Shown in pieces: positions 38,434 through 47,554 of a stretch of DNA of 64,000 nt. The notes below the pieces were generated by a model. That model saw only the letters and a list, made by a program, of their open reading frames with translations. It ran no database searches and was not told where the DNA came from. The translations under genes were made by a program, and so were the position numbers. The stretch is taken from contig CANGLW010000010.1 in NCBI GenBank assembly GCA_947454955.1, positions 20,264 to 84,263 on the forward strand, given 5' to 3'. Numbering within the stretch: the stretch's first letter is position 1; each line of letters opens with the position of its first letter. The stretch comes from Comamonadaceae bacterium. Its GTDB lineage: Bacteria; Pseudomonadota; Gammaproteobacteria; Burkholderiales; Burkholderiaceae_C.

Positions 38434-40740
38434 TCACGATGTAGCTGATGCCTGGGTCTTGGCTTGAACCATGGCCTGGTACACAGATTCGGAGTTGAGC
38501 GGCATGGAGGTCAGTCGCACGCCAAGGGCGTCTTCAATCGCTTCAGCGATGGCCGAGGCCACGCCGAAGGTGGCGCTTTCACCCACACCTTTTGCGCCAA
38601 ATGGCCCGTTGTGTTCTTGTGCCTCCACCATCTCATTGCCCATCAGGGGCGGAATGTCATGGATGCCTGGGATTTTGTATTCGGCAAACGAGGCGTTGCG
38701 CAACTGCCCCACCTCATCGAACTCCATTTTTTCGAACATCGAAATGCCCAGTTGCATGATGGCCCCGCCTGAGATTTGTGTCTCCACAATCTTGGGGTTG
38801 ATGGGTGTGCCGCAGTCCACCACGTTTTCCATGCGCAGAATCTTGACGTGACCGGTTTGTGTGTCCACCTCCACCTCGACGCCACAGGCGCCCACCATCC
38901 AGTTGGGGGTGATGTTGTCTGACTGACCTGTCTCGTAGTTGGGTGGCGTGTAAGGCGGGATATAGCTCCCCACGCCGATCACGTTACCTGCTTGCATGCC
39001 GAACTTTTTCTTGAGGAGGTTCGCCGCATTGGTGGCAGAGCTGTTGGTCTCACCCACTTCATCAGCCAATGCACGAAGCTTGACCAACACATCCTCAGCG
39101 GCCAAGCGCACGGCATGCCCCATGTGGAAGGTGGACCGCGAACCCAAGGTGGCCATGTCGTAAGGGGTGATGTCGGTGTCAGGTTTGACGACCTTGATTT
39201 TTTCAGCCGCCAGACCCAAGACTTCACCCACCATCAAGGCGATTGCAGTGTCCGAGCCTTGACCCATTTCAACCGTGCTGGAATACACAATGCAACTGCC
39301 GTCGCCCGACAAGTTGACCATGGCCACCGAGGTGGTCGGTGCCACCAGGGCTTTGAAGCCCAGACCAATGCCACGCCCACGACGCACATGCCCAGAGCCA
39401 CCGCGCTCAAAGGGCTGATCCCAATTCATGCGGCTGGCCGTGCGCTCCAGCACCAGTTGAAGCGCTGCATCGCGCATCAAGGTGCCAGTGGCTTGTGGGC
39501 GACCTTCTTTGAGTAAGTTTTTCAAGCGGAAAGCCACTGGGTCCATCTTGAGTGCGCGGGCGATGATGTCCGATTGGCTCTCGTAAGCCCACACCAGTTG
39601 CGGAATACCAAACCCGCGAAATGCACCAGCGGGTGGTAAGTTGGTGTAAACCGCGTACGACTCAATGCGCACGTTCTCAATGTCGTATGGGCCAGGTGCG
39701 GTGAAGCCCGATTTTTGCGTCACACGCGGCCCGATGTCTGCCGCCGCTCCGCCATTCCACCAAACCTCACATTCGCGGCCGGTGATCGTGCCGTCTTTGC
39801 GCACAGCCGTCTTCATGCGGAAGGTGCTGGCGTGTTTGGTGATGGTGAAGAACTGCTCCTCCATCGTCAGACCGATTTTCACGGGACGTCGGCTGAGCAG
39901 GGCCAAGGCGCTCACCAAGGCTTCGAGCTTGATGTAGAGCTTGGCACCGAACCCGCCACCTAAGGTGCCCGTACGCACTTTGATGCGGTTCTCCGGCCAG
40001 CCTAAGAGGCGCGCCATTTCAATGCGCACAAACGACGGGCTTTGCGAGGCGGTGTGGATGGTGAGCTCGCCATGACCCGGCTCAGCGATCGACACCATGG
40101 GCTCCATGGGCGTGTGCATCACTTGCTGGGTGCGGAAGGTGTGCTCAAAGATGTGGTCAGCCTCGGCAAAAGCCTTGTCCACATCGCCGCGCTTGAGGTG
40201 AAAGTCCAGCGCAATGTTGGTGTTGGTGCGGCCGGCCAAATGTTTCAAGTCTGGGAAGGTGCCAGCGGGCTTGAGCTTGTCATGCACGATCACTGTCGAT
40301 GTGCCGGCTTCGACCTCATCAAACACAGCAGGCAGTTCTTCGTAGTCCACCATGATCAGGTGGCAAGCTTCTTCGGCAATGTGCGGGTCTGAAGACAACA
40401 CCACAGCCACTGGTTCGCCCACATAGTGAACCTTGTGCAAGGCCAGGATGGGCTGATCATGGAAGGCTGGGCCGTAGTAAGGGTCAGGGATGACCTTCAG
40501 AACATCTTGACCAGTGACCACAGAGTGAACACCCGGCAGCTTGGCGGCTTCACTGACATCGATGTTTTTGATCAGGCCGTGAGCCACCGTGCTGCGGAAA
40601 ATCTTGCCGTACAACATGCGCGGCAAAATCAGGTTGTGCGTGTAGTCGGCTTGCCCGGTCACCTTGGCGTAGGACTCGGCTCGGTTGATCGAGCGGCCGA
40701 CCTGACCGCCCGCGTGTTGAGGTGCTTGTGACGGGCTCAT
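38434..40740 (-). CDS. Molybdenum hydroxylase large catalytic subunit (xanthine-dehydrogenase/CoxL superfamily)
   Basis: A 768-residue molybdopterin-cytosine-dinucleotide-type hydroxylase. The N-terminal domain begins INRAESYAKVTGQADYTHNL. TGTLGGGFGAKL and PPAGAFRGFGIPQLVWAYES (~residues 368-390) line the active site, and FGAKGVGESATFGVASAIAE near the C-terminus carries the base Glu. The active-site loop is AFRGFG, not the AYxCSFR of form I CO dehydrogenase, so CO oxidation is unlikely; hydroxylation of an aldehyde, aromatic or N-heterocycle is expected. It overlaps coxM by 4 bases. Confidence 0.92.
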   Translation of the reverse strand: MSPSQAPQHAGGQVGRSINRAESYAKVTGQADYTHNLILPRMLYGKIFRSTVAHGLIKNIDVSEAAKLPGVHSVVTGQDVLKVIPDPYYGPAFHDQPILALHKVHYVGEPVAVVLSSDPHIAEEACHLIMVDYEELPAVFDEVEAGTSTVIVHDKLKPAGTFPDLKHLAGRTNTNIALDFHLKRGDVDKAFAEADHIFEHTFRTQQVMHTPMEPMVSIAEPGHGELTIHTASQSPSFVRIEMARLLGWPENRIKVRTGTLGGGFGAKLYIKLEALVSALALLSRRPVKIGLTMEEQFFTITKHASTFRMKTAVRKDGTITGRECEVWWNGGAAADIGPRVTQKSGFTAPGPYDIENVRIESYAVYTNLPPAGAFRGFGIPQLVWAYESQSDIIARALKMDPVAFRLKNLLKEGRPQATGTLMRDAALQLVLERTASRMNWDQPFERGGSGHVRRGRGIGLGFKALVAPTTSVAMVNLSGDGSCIVYSSTVEMGQGSDTAIALMVGEVLGLAAEKIKVVKPDTDITPYDMATLGSRSTFHMGHAVRLAAEDVLVKLRALADEVGETNSSATNAANLLKKKFGMQAGNVIGVGSYIPPYTPPNYETGQSDNITPNWMVGACGVEVEVDTQTGHVKILRMENVVDCGTPINPKIVETQISGGAIMQLGISMFEKMEFDEVGQLRNASFAEYKIPGIHDIPPLMGNEMVEAQEHNGPFGAKGVGESATFGVASAIAEAIEDALGVRLTSMPLNSESVYQAMVQAKTQASATS

Positions 40741-41615
40741 TGCGCGCCTCCTTCTGCAAGGCTCAAGGCCTGTTTGACCGTGCGGCCCAAGTAGGTTCGC
40801 AGCAGTTGTTTTTTGTAATCTGCAGAGCCGTGCATGTCGCCCACAATGTCCAATTCATCAGCTGCCAAGGCGCCAGCTTCTTGAAGCAGTCGATCTTCAG
40901 CGTGAGAGCCGCGAAGCATGTTCTCAGCTTTCACCAACCTGGTGGGGCGGTCTGTCGCAGCGGCCAGCACCAGGCTCACCGTGTCAAGTTGACCCTGTGC
41001 ATTGGTGCTGAGCACAGCAGCCAAACCAAGCGCCGGCCAGTCGTGGTGTGAACGTGTGGTGACCTTGCTGTAAGCCGCTGCACGCGCGCCTTGCGCCGGC
41101 ACGATGACTTTGGAAATCAGTTCATTGTGCGCCAAGACCGTGTCGTAATAACCCAGGTACAGGTCTTCAACCTTTACTTCGCGATCGCCCGCCGGGCCGC
41201 TGATCACCACCTTCGCACCCAAGGCACTGAGAACAGGGGGCAAGTCCATGTGCGGGTCGCCATGGGCCAGGCTGCCGCCTATCGTGGCCACGTTGCGCAC
41301 ACGCACGTTGGAGAGCGCGATCAAGACGCGAGCAAGCACAGGCCAGCCTTGCTTGACGATGGCTGAGTGTTCAAGTGCAGACAAGCGCGTCAAGCCACCC
41401 ACATGCAATTGGCCTTGTGCATCCACGCTGATCTGCGCGTGCTTGGCTTCCACCCGGTCTAGAAACACCAACCGTGTGGGGCGCAACACGCCAGCTTTCA
41501 TCATCTGAATCACAGCGGTGCCGCCGCCGACCGGACGAATATCTGGGTCATGCGGGTCCAGCATCGCGATGGCTTCTGCCAGCGATTCAGGACGACAAAA
41601 TTCAAAAGGTGCCAT
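40737..41615 (-). CDS. Molybdenum hydroxylase FAD-binding subunit (CoxM-like)
   Basis: A 292-residue FAD subunit. FEFCRPESLAEAIAML is the typical start, VGGGTAVIQMMKAGVLRPTR and VATIGGSLAHGDPHMDLPPV bind the isoalloxazine and pyrophosphate. The C-terminal CO-dehydrogenase flavoprotein domain includes VLAAATDRPTRLVKAEN. It accepts electrons from the [2Fe-2S] subunit. First of the three enzyme genes, 33 bases after the hydrolase gene. Confidence 0.92.
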   Translation of the reverse strand: MAPFEFCRPESLAEAIAMLDPHDPDIRPVGGGTAVIQMMKAGVLRPTRLVFLDRVEAKHAQISVDAQGQLHVGGLTRLSALEHSAIVKQGWPVLARVLIALSNVRVRNVATIGGSLAHGDPHMDLPPVLSALGAKVVISGPAGDREVKVEDLYLGYYDTVLAHNELISKVIVPAQGARAAAYSKVTTRSHHDWPALGLAAVLSTNAQGQLDTVSLVLAAATDRPTRLVKAENMLRGSHAEDRLLQEAGALAADELDIVGDMHGSADYKKQLLRTYLGRTVKQALSLAEGGAQ

Positions 41616-41648
41616 GTTGTTCGGCCTATGAGAAATGAGGGTGAGCTA

Positions 41649-42458
41649 TCAAGCCCGCTTTGACGTTAACAACTGTGCCAACACATTGGCCACCACGCCG
41701 GACGTTTCCAGGGGGGTGAGGTGCTTGGCGTGAGGAATCACTTGAAAGCTGGCGTGTGCAATGCCGTCTTTGAGTGCCTGTGCCATGGCCAAGGGTGTGG
41801 CGTAATCTTGCTCGCCCACCACAATGGTGGTGGGAGCTTGGATGCCCCCCAAAGCTGCGCGGCCGTCAAACGCGCCGAGCATGTGGCAGGTGGCAGCGAA
41901 TGCGCTGGGCTCATTGCGCAAAAACGTATCCACACAGTTCTTCACCACCTCGGGGTGTTGTGCGCGGAAGTCATCACTGAACCAGCGTGACAACTGAAAC
42001 TCCACCAGAACTGACAGGCCTTCTGACAAGGCTTTGTTGGCGCGTGTGGTCCAGTCTTGCGGGGCTGTGGGGCCGTACCAGCAGGTGGTGTCCACCAGGC
42101 CCAAACCATCGGTTTGATCAGGATGGTCTGCAGCAAATTGAAGTGCCACACAGCCGCCCATGGACGCACCAGCGACCACCGCTGAAGGCCATTGGATCGC
42201 TTCAAACACATCTTGAAGATCGTTGGCGAACTGGCTGGTGCTGTAAGGGCCCGCTGTTTTGTCGGATTGTCCGTGGCCACGGCAATCGATCGTCAACACA
42301 TGGGCCTGCTGCGCTAACTGGTCAGCCACTGGTTTCCAGAAATGCCGATCCATGCCCAAGGAGTGAATCAGCGCGATGCGTGGTTTGTCGGCCTCTGTTT
42401 GCTGCAGGGCAATGGCGATCTGCGCGCCATCTCTGACGCGTATGCGTTGCTCAGTCAT
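41649..42458 (-). CDS. Alpha/beta hydrolase (3-oxoadipate enol-lactonase-like)
   Basis: A 269-residue hydrolase: oxyanion region ALIHSLGMDRHFW, nucleophile elbow GASMGGCVAL (Ser ~residue 97), acid Asp in VVGEQDYATPLAMA and catalytic His in IPHAKHLTPLE. The pattern is close to PcaD-type lactonases, but family similarity alone cannot give the substrate. ATG 42458 has GGAG 9 bases upstream, inside the end of the Bug gene. Its place between a binding protein and a molybdenum hydroxylase suggests it acts on an ester, lactone or amide in the same catabolic route. Confidence 0.85.
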   Translation of the reverse strand: MTEQRIRVRDGAQIAIALQQTEADKPRIALIHSLGMDRHFWKPVADQLAQQAHVLTIDCRGHGQSDKTAGPYSTSQFANDLQDVFEAIQWPSAVVAGASMGGCVALQFAADHPDQTDGLGLVDTTCWYGPTAPQDWTTRANKALSEGLSVLVEFQLSRWFSDDFRAQHPEVVKNCVDTFLRNEPSAFAATCHMLGAFDGRAALGGIQAPTTIVVGEQDYATPLAMAQALKDGIAHASFQVIPHAKHLTPLETSGVVANVLAQLLTSKRA

Positions 42459-42464
42459 GCTCAC

Positions 42465-43466
42465 TTACTCCGGTTTGATGTGGGCTTTTTCAACCACTTC
42501 TTTGTAGCGTTGCGCATCCATCTTGATGCGCTTGGCAAAGTCGGCAGAGGACATGCCGCCCATTTCCGCGCCGGCACCTGCGAAACGTTTTTGAACGTCA
42601 GGCGCTTCAAGGGTTTTGGTGACCTCGCTGAAAATCTTGGCAATCACAGGGGCGGGCACACCTTTGGGCGCAAACAAGCCTACCCAGTTCGATGCATCCA
42701 CCCTTGGAATACCTGCCTCGTTGGCGGTAGGCCACGACTTATCAAACGTCGATCGTTTGGCGGTGGTCAAGCCAATCACCTTCACACGACCTGAGGCCAC
42801 ATGGGGCAGCACTGCAGGCACAGCCACCACGCCGAGTTGCACCTCGCCAGATGCCACAGCGGCCACAGCAGGCGCGCCACCTTTGTAGGGAATGTGAAGC
42901 ATCTTGACCCCGCTCTCCAAAGCCAGCCATTCGCCCGCCAGGTGGTTCACGCTACCACTACCTGGGGAAGAGAAGGACAGTTTGCCGGGGTTCTTGCGTT
43001 CCTCGGCCATCATCTCCTGGAACGTGTTGAACGGTACTTGGCTGTTGGCCACCAACAGCATGGGGGTGTCGCTGATCATGGTGATGGGCTGGAAATCACG
43101 CTCCAGCTCATACGGGATTTGCGGGAACAAGCCAGGGTTCACCGCAAATTCACCCGAGTGGGCCATCAACAAGGTGTAGCCATCAGATGCGCTTTTGGCA
43201 GCGGCTGTGACCGCGATGAAGCCGTTCCCGCCGGGGCGGTTTTCCACAATGAAATTCCAGCCCAAACGCTCGGTCATTTTTTGGGTCAGGATGCGGGCTG
43301 TCACATCCACCACGCCACCTGGTGCGAAGGGCACCAAGACCCGAATGGGCTTGTTAGGGTAGTCCTGTGCCTGGGCTGCAACGCCCAAAGCGGTCATGCA
43401 AAGTGCAGCGCAAATGCCCTGCAAAGCTTTGAGGCTTAGCCTCTTGTGTGGATTGGTGGTCTTCAT
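42465..43466 (-). CDS. Bug/TctC-family tripartite tricarboxylate transporter binding protein
   Basis: A 333-residue periplasmic binding protein with a signal peptide (LKALQGICAALCMTALGVAAQAQ) and the Bug hallmarks YPNKPIRVLVPFAPGGVVDV, GWNFIVENRPGGNGFIA and IPYKGGAPAVAAVASGEVQL. Bug proteins bind carboxylates or small aromatics and are very expanded in Burkholderiales, often without adjacent TctAB, as here. It is first in the operon with the hydrolase and molybdenum hydroxylase, so it likely captures or senses their substrate. Confidence 0.93.
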   Translation of the reverse strand: MKTTNPHKRLSLKALQGICAALCMTALGVAAQAQDYPNKPIRVLVPFAPGGVVDVTARILTQKMTERLGWNFIVENRPGGNGFIAVTAAAKSASDGYTLLMAHSGEFAVNPGLFPQIPYELERDFQPITMISDTPMLLVANSQVPFNTFQEMMAEERKNPGKLSFSSPGSGSVNHLAGEWLALESGVKMLHIPYKGGAPAVAAVASGEVQLGVVAVPAVLPHVASGRVKVIGLTTAKRSTFDKSWPTANEAGIPRVDASNWVGLFAPKGVPAPVIAKIFSEVTKTLEAPDVQKRFAGAGAEMGGMSSADFAKRIKMDAQRYKEVVEKAHIKPE

Positions 43467-43543
43467 GACAGCCCTGGTTGTTCAACGATGCATGCATGTT
43501 GCAAATTCCAAGGGAAACTGGCAAGAGATAAAACACCAGGTTA

Positions 43544-43564
43544 GTCATGAATAATTTTCATGAC
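43544..43564. promoter_or_regulatory. Palindrome upstream of the Bug/molybdenum-hydroxylase operon
   Basis: GTCATGAA-N5-TTCATGAC, a perfect 8-bp inverted repeat with centre TAATT, 77 bases before the Bug start and 47 bases past the SOUL stop. Good candidate operator for the operon; the regulator is unknown. Confidence 0.45.
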
Positions 43565-43611
43565 CAGGTGGTCTGAGCCTTGGCAGGTGGCGCTGCCAAC
43601 TGCCCATCCAT

Positions 43612-44274
43612 TCAAGGCTTAGCGATCTCCACCATGATTTCATTGCGTTTGAACATCGGCAGCGTCCAGGGTGGGTCGTAGCGGGAGAGTTGGGGCGCGC
43701 CAATCGCTTGGAGTGACTTTTGGCGAACCCATTGCAGGGTCTCGTCGGTTTTTTCCTGAACGCGAGCCTGGGTGTTGATCCATGAGTACCTGTGCACGGC
43801 GAAGTACTGGGCAGGCACTTCACGCAGTTTGACGGCTGTGTTGTTGGGCTTGGGGGTGTTGGCCAGCGTGTAGCCGCTGGGCATCACGAAATGAATGCGC
43901 CAGCGCTTGATGGCGGCAAGCTTGTCTTGGTCTGACTCTGGCTGCACGGTCACCGGTGCGGTCATGGCAATTTTGGCTGACTGAGGTTCGATGGTGACAG
44001 GCGCAGTCATGGCAATTTTTGACTTCTGGTCTGAGCCAGGCGCCTGGTTGTTGCCGAATATGAAGTCAGCAATCAGCCGAAAGCCTTTGTTGGAGGCTTC
44101 GTCCATGTCGCCCTCCACAAAAGTTTCGGCAATCAGCATGGGTGCGTAGCGTCTGATCTCAAACGCTCCGTCTGACGCTATCACGTCATATTTAGGTTCT
44201 TCGATGGCCATGGCAAGTTGATTGAATGAAATTCCACCTAGCAGGCAGAGAAGACAAATAATTCTTTTGATCAT
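43612..44274 (-). CDS. SOUL haem-binding-family protein, exported, with duplicated motif
   Basis: A 220-residue SOUL/HBP-family protein with a signal peptide (MIKRIICLLCLLGGISFNQLA). EPKYDVIASDGAFEIRRYAP and ETFVEGDMDEASNKGFRLIA are family landmarks, and WRIHFVMPSGYTLANTP, PAQYFAVHRYSW follow. The signature KIAMTAPVT, normally single, occurs twice 15 residues apart. ATG 44274 gives a standard signal peptide; an ATG at 44310 would add 12 residues. Haem binding and function in bacteria are unproven. Confidence 0.85.
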   Translation of the reverse strand: MIKRIICLLCLLGGISFNQLAMAIEEPKYDVIASDGAFEIRRYAPMLIAETFVEGDMDEASNKGFRLIADFIFGNNQAPGSDQKSKIAMTAPVTIEPQSAKIAMTAPVTVQPESDQDKLAAIKRWRIHFVMPSGYTLANTPKPNNTAVKLREVPAQYFAVHRYSWINTQARVQEKTDETLQWVRQKSLQAIGAPQLSRYDPPWTLPMFKRNEIMVEIAKP

Positions 44275-44313
44275 GTGGGGCGATGGTTCACTGGAGCTTG
44301 GTGACTGCATTAT

Positions 44314-44829
44314 TCACACAGCGGGTGCGTTCACGTCTTTGAGCACGCGCAAAACAAAACTCGACTTGCTGTGGCGGATGCCTGGAATTTTGTAGAGTTT
44401 CTCTCGCAAAAGGCGCTCATAGTCTCGCGTGTCTTTCACGGCAATACGCAGGTAGTAGTCGTAATCTCCAGAGACCAAGCAAGCATCCAGCACCTCAGGA
44501 ATTTGCGCCAGCACTTTGCCGAAATCGAACAGCGACTGGTCGGTGTGGCTGTCTAAAGTCAGCTGCACGATCACCGTGTCTTTGTAGCCCAGTTTGGCCC
44601 GGTCAATGTCCACACTGTACTGACGGATCACCCCTTCGGCTTCCATGCGTTTGATGCGGCTCCAGCAGGTGGTAGGCGAGAGCTTCACCGCTTGCCCAAT
44701 CTCTTGTAGGGTGCGACGCGAGTCGGCCATCAGTTCACGCAAGATGGCCAGATCGAACTTGTCAAAGCTCACCGGAGATTCCTCGGTGATCTCTGGTAAT
44801 TTCGGAATAACTTTCGGTAATTTCTTCAC
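44314..44829 (-). CDS. Lrp/AsnC-family regulator
   Basis: A 171-residue Lrp-type regulator with a ~22-residue N-terminal extension, HTH FDLAILRELMADSRRTLQEI, GQAVKLSPTTCWSRIKRMEA, and an RAM effector domain (VIVQLTLDSHTDQSLFDFGK, CLVSGDYDYYLRIAVKDTRD). It starts with GTG at 44829. It is divergent from the acetolactate-synthase-like gene across 53 bases holding an inverted repeat, so it probably controls that gene in response to an amino acid. Confidence 0.9.
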   Translation of the reverse strand: MKKLPKVIPKLPEITEESPVSFDKFDLAILRELMADSRRTLQEIGQAVKLSPTTCWSRIKRMEAEGVIRQYSVDIDRAKLGYKDTVIVQLTLDSHTDQSLFDFGKVLAQIPEVLDACLVSGDYDYYLRIAVKDTRDYERLLREKLYKIPGIRHSKSSFVLRVLKDVNAPAV

Positions 44830-44852
44830 GTTGACCTGTATTTTCGAAGCAT

Positions 44853-44875
44853 TTTTTCTTCATTATCAAGAAAAA
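44853..44875. promoter_or_regulatory. AT-rich inverted repeat in the lrp/ilvB-like divergent promoter
   Basis: TTTTTCTT-N7-AAGAAAAA, perfect 8-bp arms, between the start codons of the Lrp gene and the acetolactate-synthase-like gene. AT-rich dyads of this type fit Lrp-family binding; it may instead be fortuitous in an A/T-rich promoter. Confidence 0.45.
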
Positions 44876-44882
44876 TATCCTG

Positions 44883-46655
44883 ATGAAAACACTTTTCGCC
44901 AAAAATCATTCTGAACCAAGCCGGCTCGCTGGCAATGGGGCCGAAATGCTGCTCGACACCCTGATCGCCTGCGGGGTCGACACTTTGTTTGGTTACCCCG
45001 GTGGCGCAGCCTTGCCGTTGTACGACGCGCTGTTCCAGCGCCCAGCCTTACGCCATGTGTTGGTGCGGCATGAACAAGCGGCGGTGCATGCCGCAGAAGG
45101 TTATGCCCGTAGCACTGGCAAGCTGGGGGTGGTGCTGGTGACATCCGGACCGGGCGTGGCCAACACCATCAGCGGTTTGTTGGATGCTTTGAGCGACTCG
45201 GTGCCGGTGCTGTGCATCAGCGGCCAAGTGGCGACCTCGGTCATTGGCACCCAGGCCTTTCAAGAGAGTGATGCGCTGGGGATGTCACGCCCGGTCACCA
45301 AATGGAACCACCAAGTGCGTCATGCCGACCAGGTTGAAGAGGCGGTTCAACACGCGGTGCACTTGGCACTGTCAGGTCGCCCAGGCCCGGTGTTGTTGGA
45401 CATGCCCAAAGATGTGCAACTTCAAAAGCTCAGCCCAAATGCGACAACACGCAGTTCTCGCACAGCACCTGCTCACGTATCCCCAGAGCCCATTCATACC
45501 CCCTTGAACCCAGACGATCTGCGTCGTGCAGCTGAGTTGATCGCTCAAGCCAAGCGACCGGTGTTCTATGGCGGTGGTGGGCTGATCAACTCAGGTTCTC
45601 CGGCGTGCAGAGCCTTCACGGCGTTGGCACAAGCCTTGAATGCGCCGGTCACTTTGACCTTGATGGGTTTGGGTGCTTTCCCAGCGTCTTGCCCGCAGTT
45701 TCTGGGCATGTTGGGCATGCACGGCACCCTTGAGGCTAACCTGGCCATGCACCATGCCGACTTGGTGGTGTGTGTGGGCGCTAGGTTTGATGACCGCATC
45801 ACCGGCAAGCTGAGTGACTTTTGTCCTCACGCCAAAAAAATTCATATAGACATCCACCCGGGCAACATCAACAAGGTGGTGTCGGTGGATGTGGGTTTGG
45901 TGGGGGATTGCGCGGTGGTCTTGCAAGCCTTGTCAGCCCAGATGACCCACAGGCCGCCTGAGGTACTGAATGATTGGTGGGCACAGATCCAACCTTGGCA
46001 AGACCAAGCCTGTTTGGCCTTCACGCCAGAGGCATCAGCCATCAAGCCCCAAGCGCTCATGCGCGAGTTGGCTGTTCAGCTCCAAGGCCGCGATGCCATC
46101 GTATCCACCGATGTCGGTCAGCACCAAATGTGGGCCGCGCAGTACCTGCCTTTTGAAAAGCCACGGCGTTGGCTCACCTCGGGTGGTGCGGGCACCATGG
46201 GCTATGGATTACCCGCGGCTATTGGCGCGCAAGTGGCACACCCGCACAGCACGGTGGTGTGTGTGAGCGGCGATGCCTCGGTGCTCATGAATATCCAGGA
46301 GCTGGCCACCGCGGTGCAACACCAAACACCCGTCAAGCTGGTGCTCTGCAACAACGGCCACATGGGCATGGTGCGGCAGTGGCAACAGTTGAATCACGGC
46401 AATCGTTTGAGTCACAGCTGGCATGCGTCCATGCCCGATTTTGTGGCCTTGGCGCGTGCTTTCGGTTGGCATGCACGCCAGGTGTCAGACCCTACCGAAC
46501 TCAGAACTGCCATGGCCGAGTGCTTAGCGCATCCCGGTCCATATTTGCTCGATGTGGTGGTCACCGCCCAAGAGAATTGCTACCCCATGATTCCCGCAGG
46601 TTGCGGGCACCATGAGGTGATGCTCGGTGATGAGCGTTGGTATGCGCACGCCTGA
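44883..46655 (+). CDS. Acetolactate-synthase-like TPP enzyme, large subunit
   Basis: A 590-residue TPP enzyme. [37 protein letters not shown] (activating Glu) and [14 protein letters not shown] form the N-domain. [20 protein letters not shown] is AHAS-like, and [20 protein letters not shown] with [14 protein letters not shown] is the TPP/Mg motif. It matches IlvB/IlvG of biosynthetic acetolactate synthase. No regulatory small-subunit gene follows, and it is under a divergent Lrp gene, so it could be a catabolic or second isozyme. It ends 2 bases before the convergent dehydrogenase gene. Confidence 0.88.
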   Translation: MKTLFAKNHSEPSRLAGNGAEMLLDTLIACGVDTLFGYPGGAALPLYDALFQRPALRHVLVRHEQAAVHAAEGYARSTGKLGVVLVTSGPGVANTISGLLDALSDSVPVLCISGQVATSVIGTQAFQESDALGMSRPVTKWNHQVRHADQVEEAVQHAVHLALSGRPGPVLLDMPKDVQLQKLSPNATTRSSRTAPAHVSPEPIHTPLNPDDLRRAAELIAQAKRPVFYGGGGLINSGSPACRAFTALAQALNAPVTLTLMGLGAFPASCPQFLGMLGMHGTLEANLAMHHADLVVCVGARFDDRITGKLSDFCPHAKKIHIDIHPGNINKVVSVDVGLVGDCAVVLQALSAQMTHRPPEVLNDWWAQIQPWQDQACLAFTPEASAIKPQALMRELAVQLQGRDAIVSTDVGQHQMWAAQYLPFEKPRRWLTSGGAGTMGYGLPAAIGAQVAHPHSTVVCVSGDASVLMNIQELATAVQHQTPVKLVLCNNGHMGMVRQWQQLNHGNRLSHSWHASMPDFVALARAFGWHARQVSDPTELRTAMAECLAHPGPYLLDVVVTAQENCYPMIPAGCGHHEVMLGDERWYAHA

Positions 46656-46657
46656 AC

Positions 46658-47527
46658 TCAGGATTTGAGAAAGTCCACCAGTTGCGGCACCATGGCTTCG
46701 CCGTTCCCTGCCTGCGCCACACCATCTAAGGTGCCCAACACCGCATCAGCCAGCACCCGAAAGGCCTTTGCCTCTTGGGCCATGGTGTTGTAGTAGCTCA
46801 GGTCTTTGCGTGCGTTGGTCACCGTGAATTTGAGTGGACCGATGTCGCCTGTGGTGAGGTAAGGCCTCACCCGTTCCAGTGCCACACCACCGGCTCCCCC
46901 TTGCGACAAAATATCCACAAAGGCTTGCGGTGTCACACCGTGTTGGCGCGCACAAGCGGCTGCCTCCGACAACAAGGCCACCATGCCCAGCGAGACAAAG
47001 TTGTGTAGCAACTTCACGCTGTGGCCCGCACCGATGGGGCCAGCGTGGGTCACGTTCTCTGCAAAACAGCGCAACACAGGCATGCAAGTTTCCAGCAGCG
47101 CCACATCACCACCCACCAACAAGTTCAGTCGACCTTCGGCCGCTTCTTTGGGGGTGCGTGTCATGGGCACATCTAAAAAGTGTGACCCTGCGGCTTGAAC
47201 CGCTTCCGCCATGCGCACGGTCGATGAGGGTAGGGAGGTCGAGCAGTCCATCACCACGCTGCCGGGTCGCAAGCCTTGAATCAAGCCTTGAGGCCCGGTC
47301 AGTACCTCTTCCACCTGCGCGGAGCCGGTCAGCACCAAGATCACCACATCACTGGCCGCTGCCAAGGTTTGCGCATCGGTGTGCAGCTCCGCACCCCCTG
47401 CCAGCAGTTCGTCCAGGGGTTGGTTGCCCGGATGGTCAAACAATGCCAGTACATAACCATGGCGTTGCAGGTTCATGGCAATGCCATGGCCCATCCGGCC
47501 TATGCCCATCATGCCGATTTTTTTCAT
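46658..47527 (-). CDS. 3-hydroxyisobutyrate-dehydrogenase-like oxidoreductase
   Basis: A 289-residue beta-hydroxyacid dehydrogenase: IGMMGIGRMGHGIAMNLQRH Rossmann motif, DVPMTRTPKEAAEGRLNLLV in place of the usual DAPVSGG motif, and catalytic Lys in GPIGAGHSVKLLHNFVSLGM. The altered substrate motif (MTRTP for VSGG) suggests a substrate unlike 3-hydroxyisobutyrate. ATG 47527 has GGAG 7 bases upstream; an ATG at 47548 is possible. It follows the TakP-like gene by 27 bases, probably co-transcribed. Confidence 0.87.
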   Translation of the reverse strand: MKKIGMMGIGRMGHGIAMNLQRHGYVLALFDHPGNQPLDELLAGGAELHTDAQTLAAASDVVILVLTGSAQVEEVLTGPQGLIQGLRPGSVVMDCSTSLPSSTVRMAEAVQAAGSHFLDVPMTRTPKEAAEGRLNLLVGGDVALLETCMPVLRCFAENVTHAGPIGAGHSVKLLHNFVSLGMVALLSEAAACARQHGVTPQAFVDILSQGGAGGVALERVRPYLTTGDIGPLKFTVTNARKDLSYYNTMAQEAKAFRVLADAVLGTLDGVAQAGNGEAMVPQLVDFLKS

Positions 47528-47554
47528 GCCGTCTCCGTGTTGGCTCATCTGGCT

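Noticed and set aside
38434..41615. Aerobic CO dehydrogenase (coxMSL)
   Set aside because: The active-site loop is AFRGFG rather than AYxCSFR, and the order is M-L-S with no coxDEF genes.
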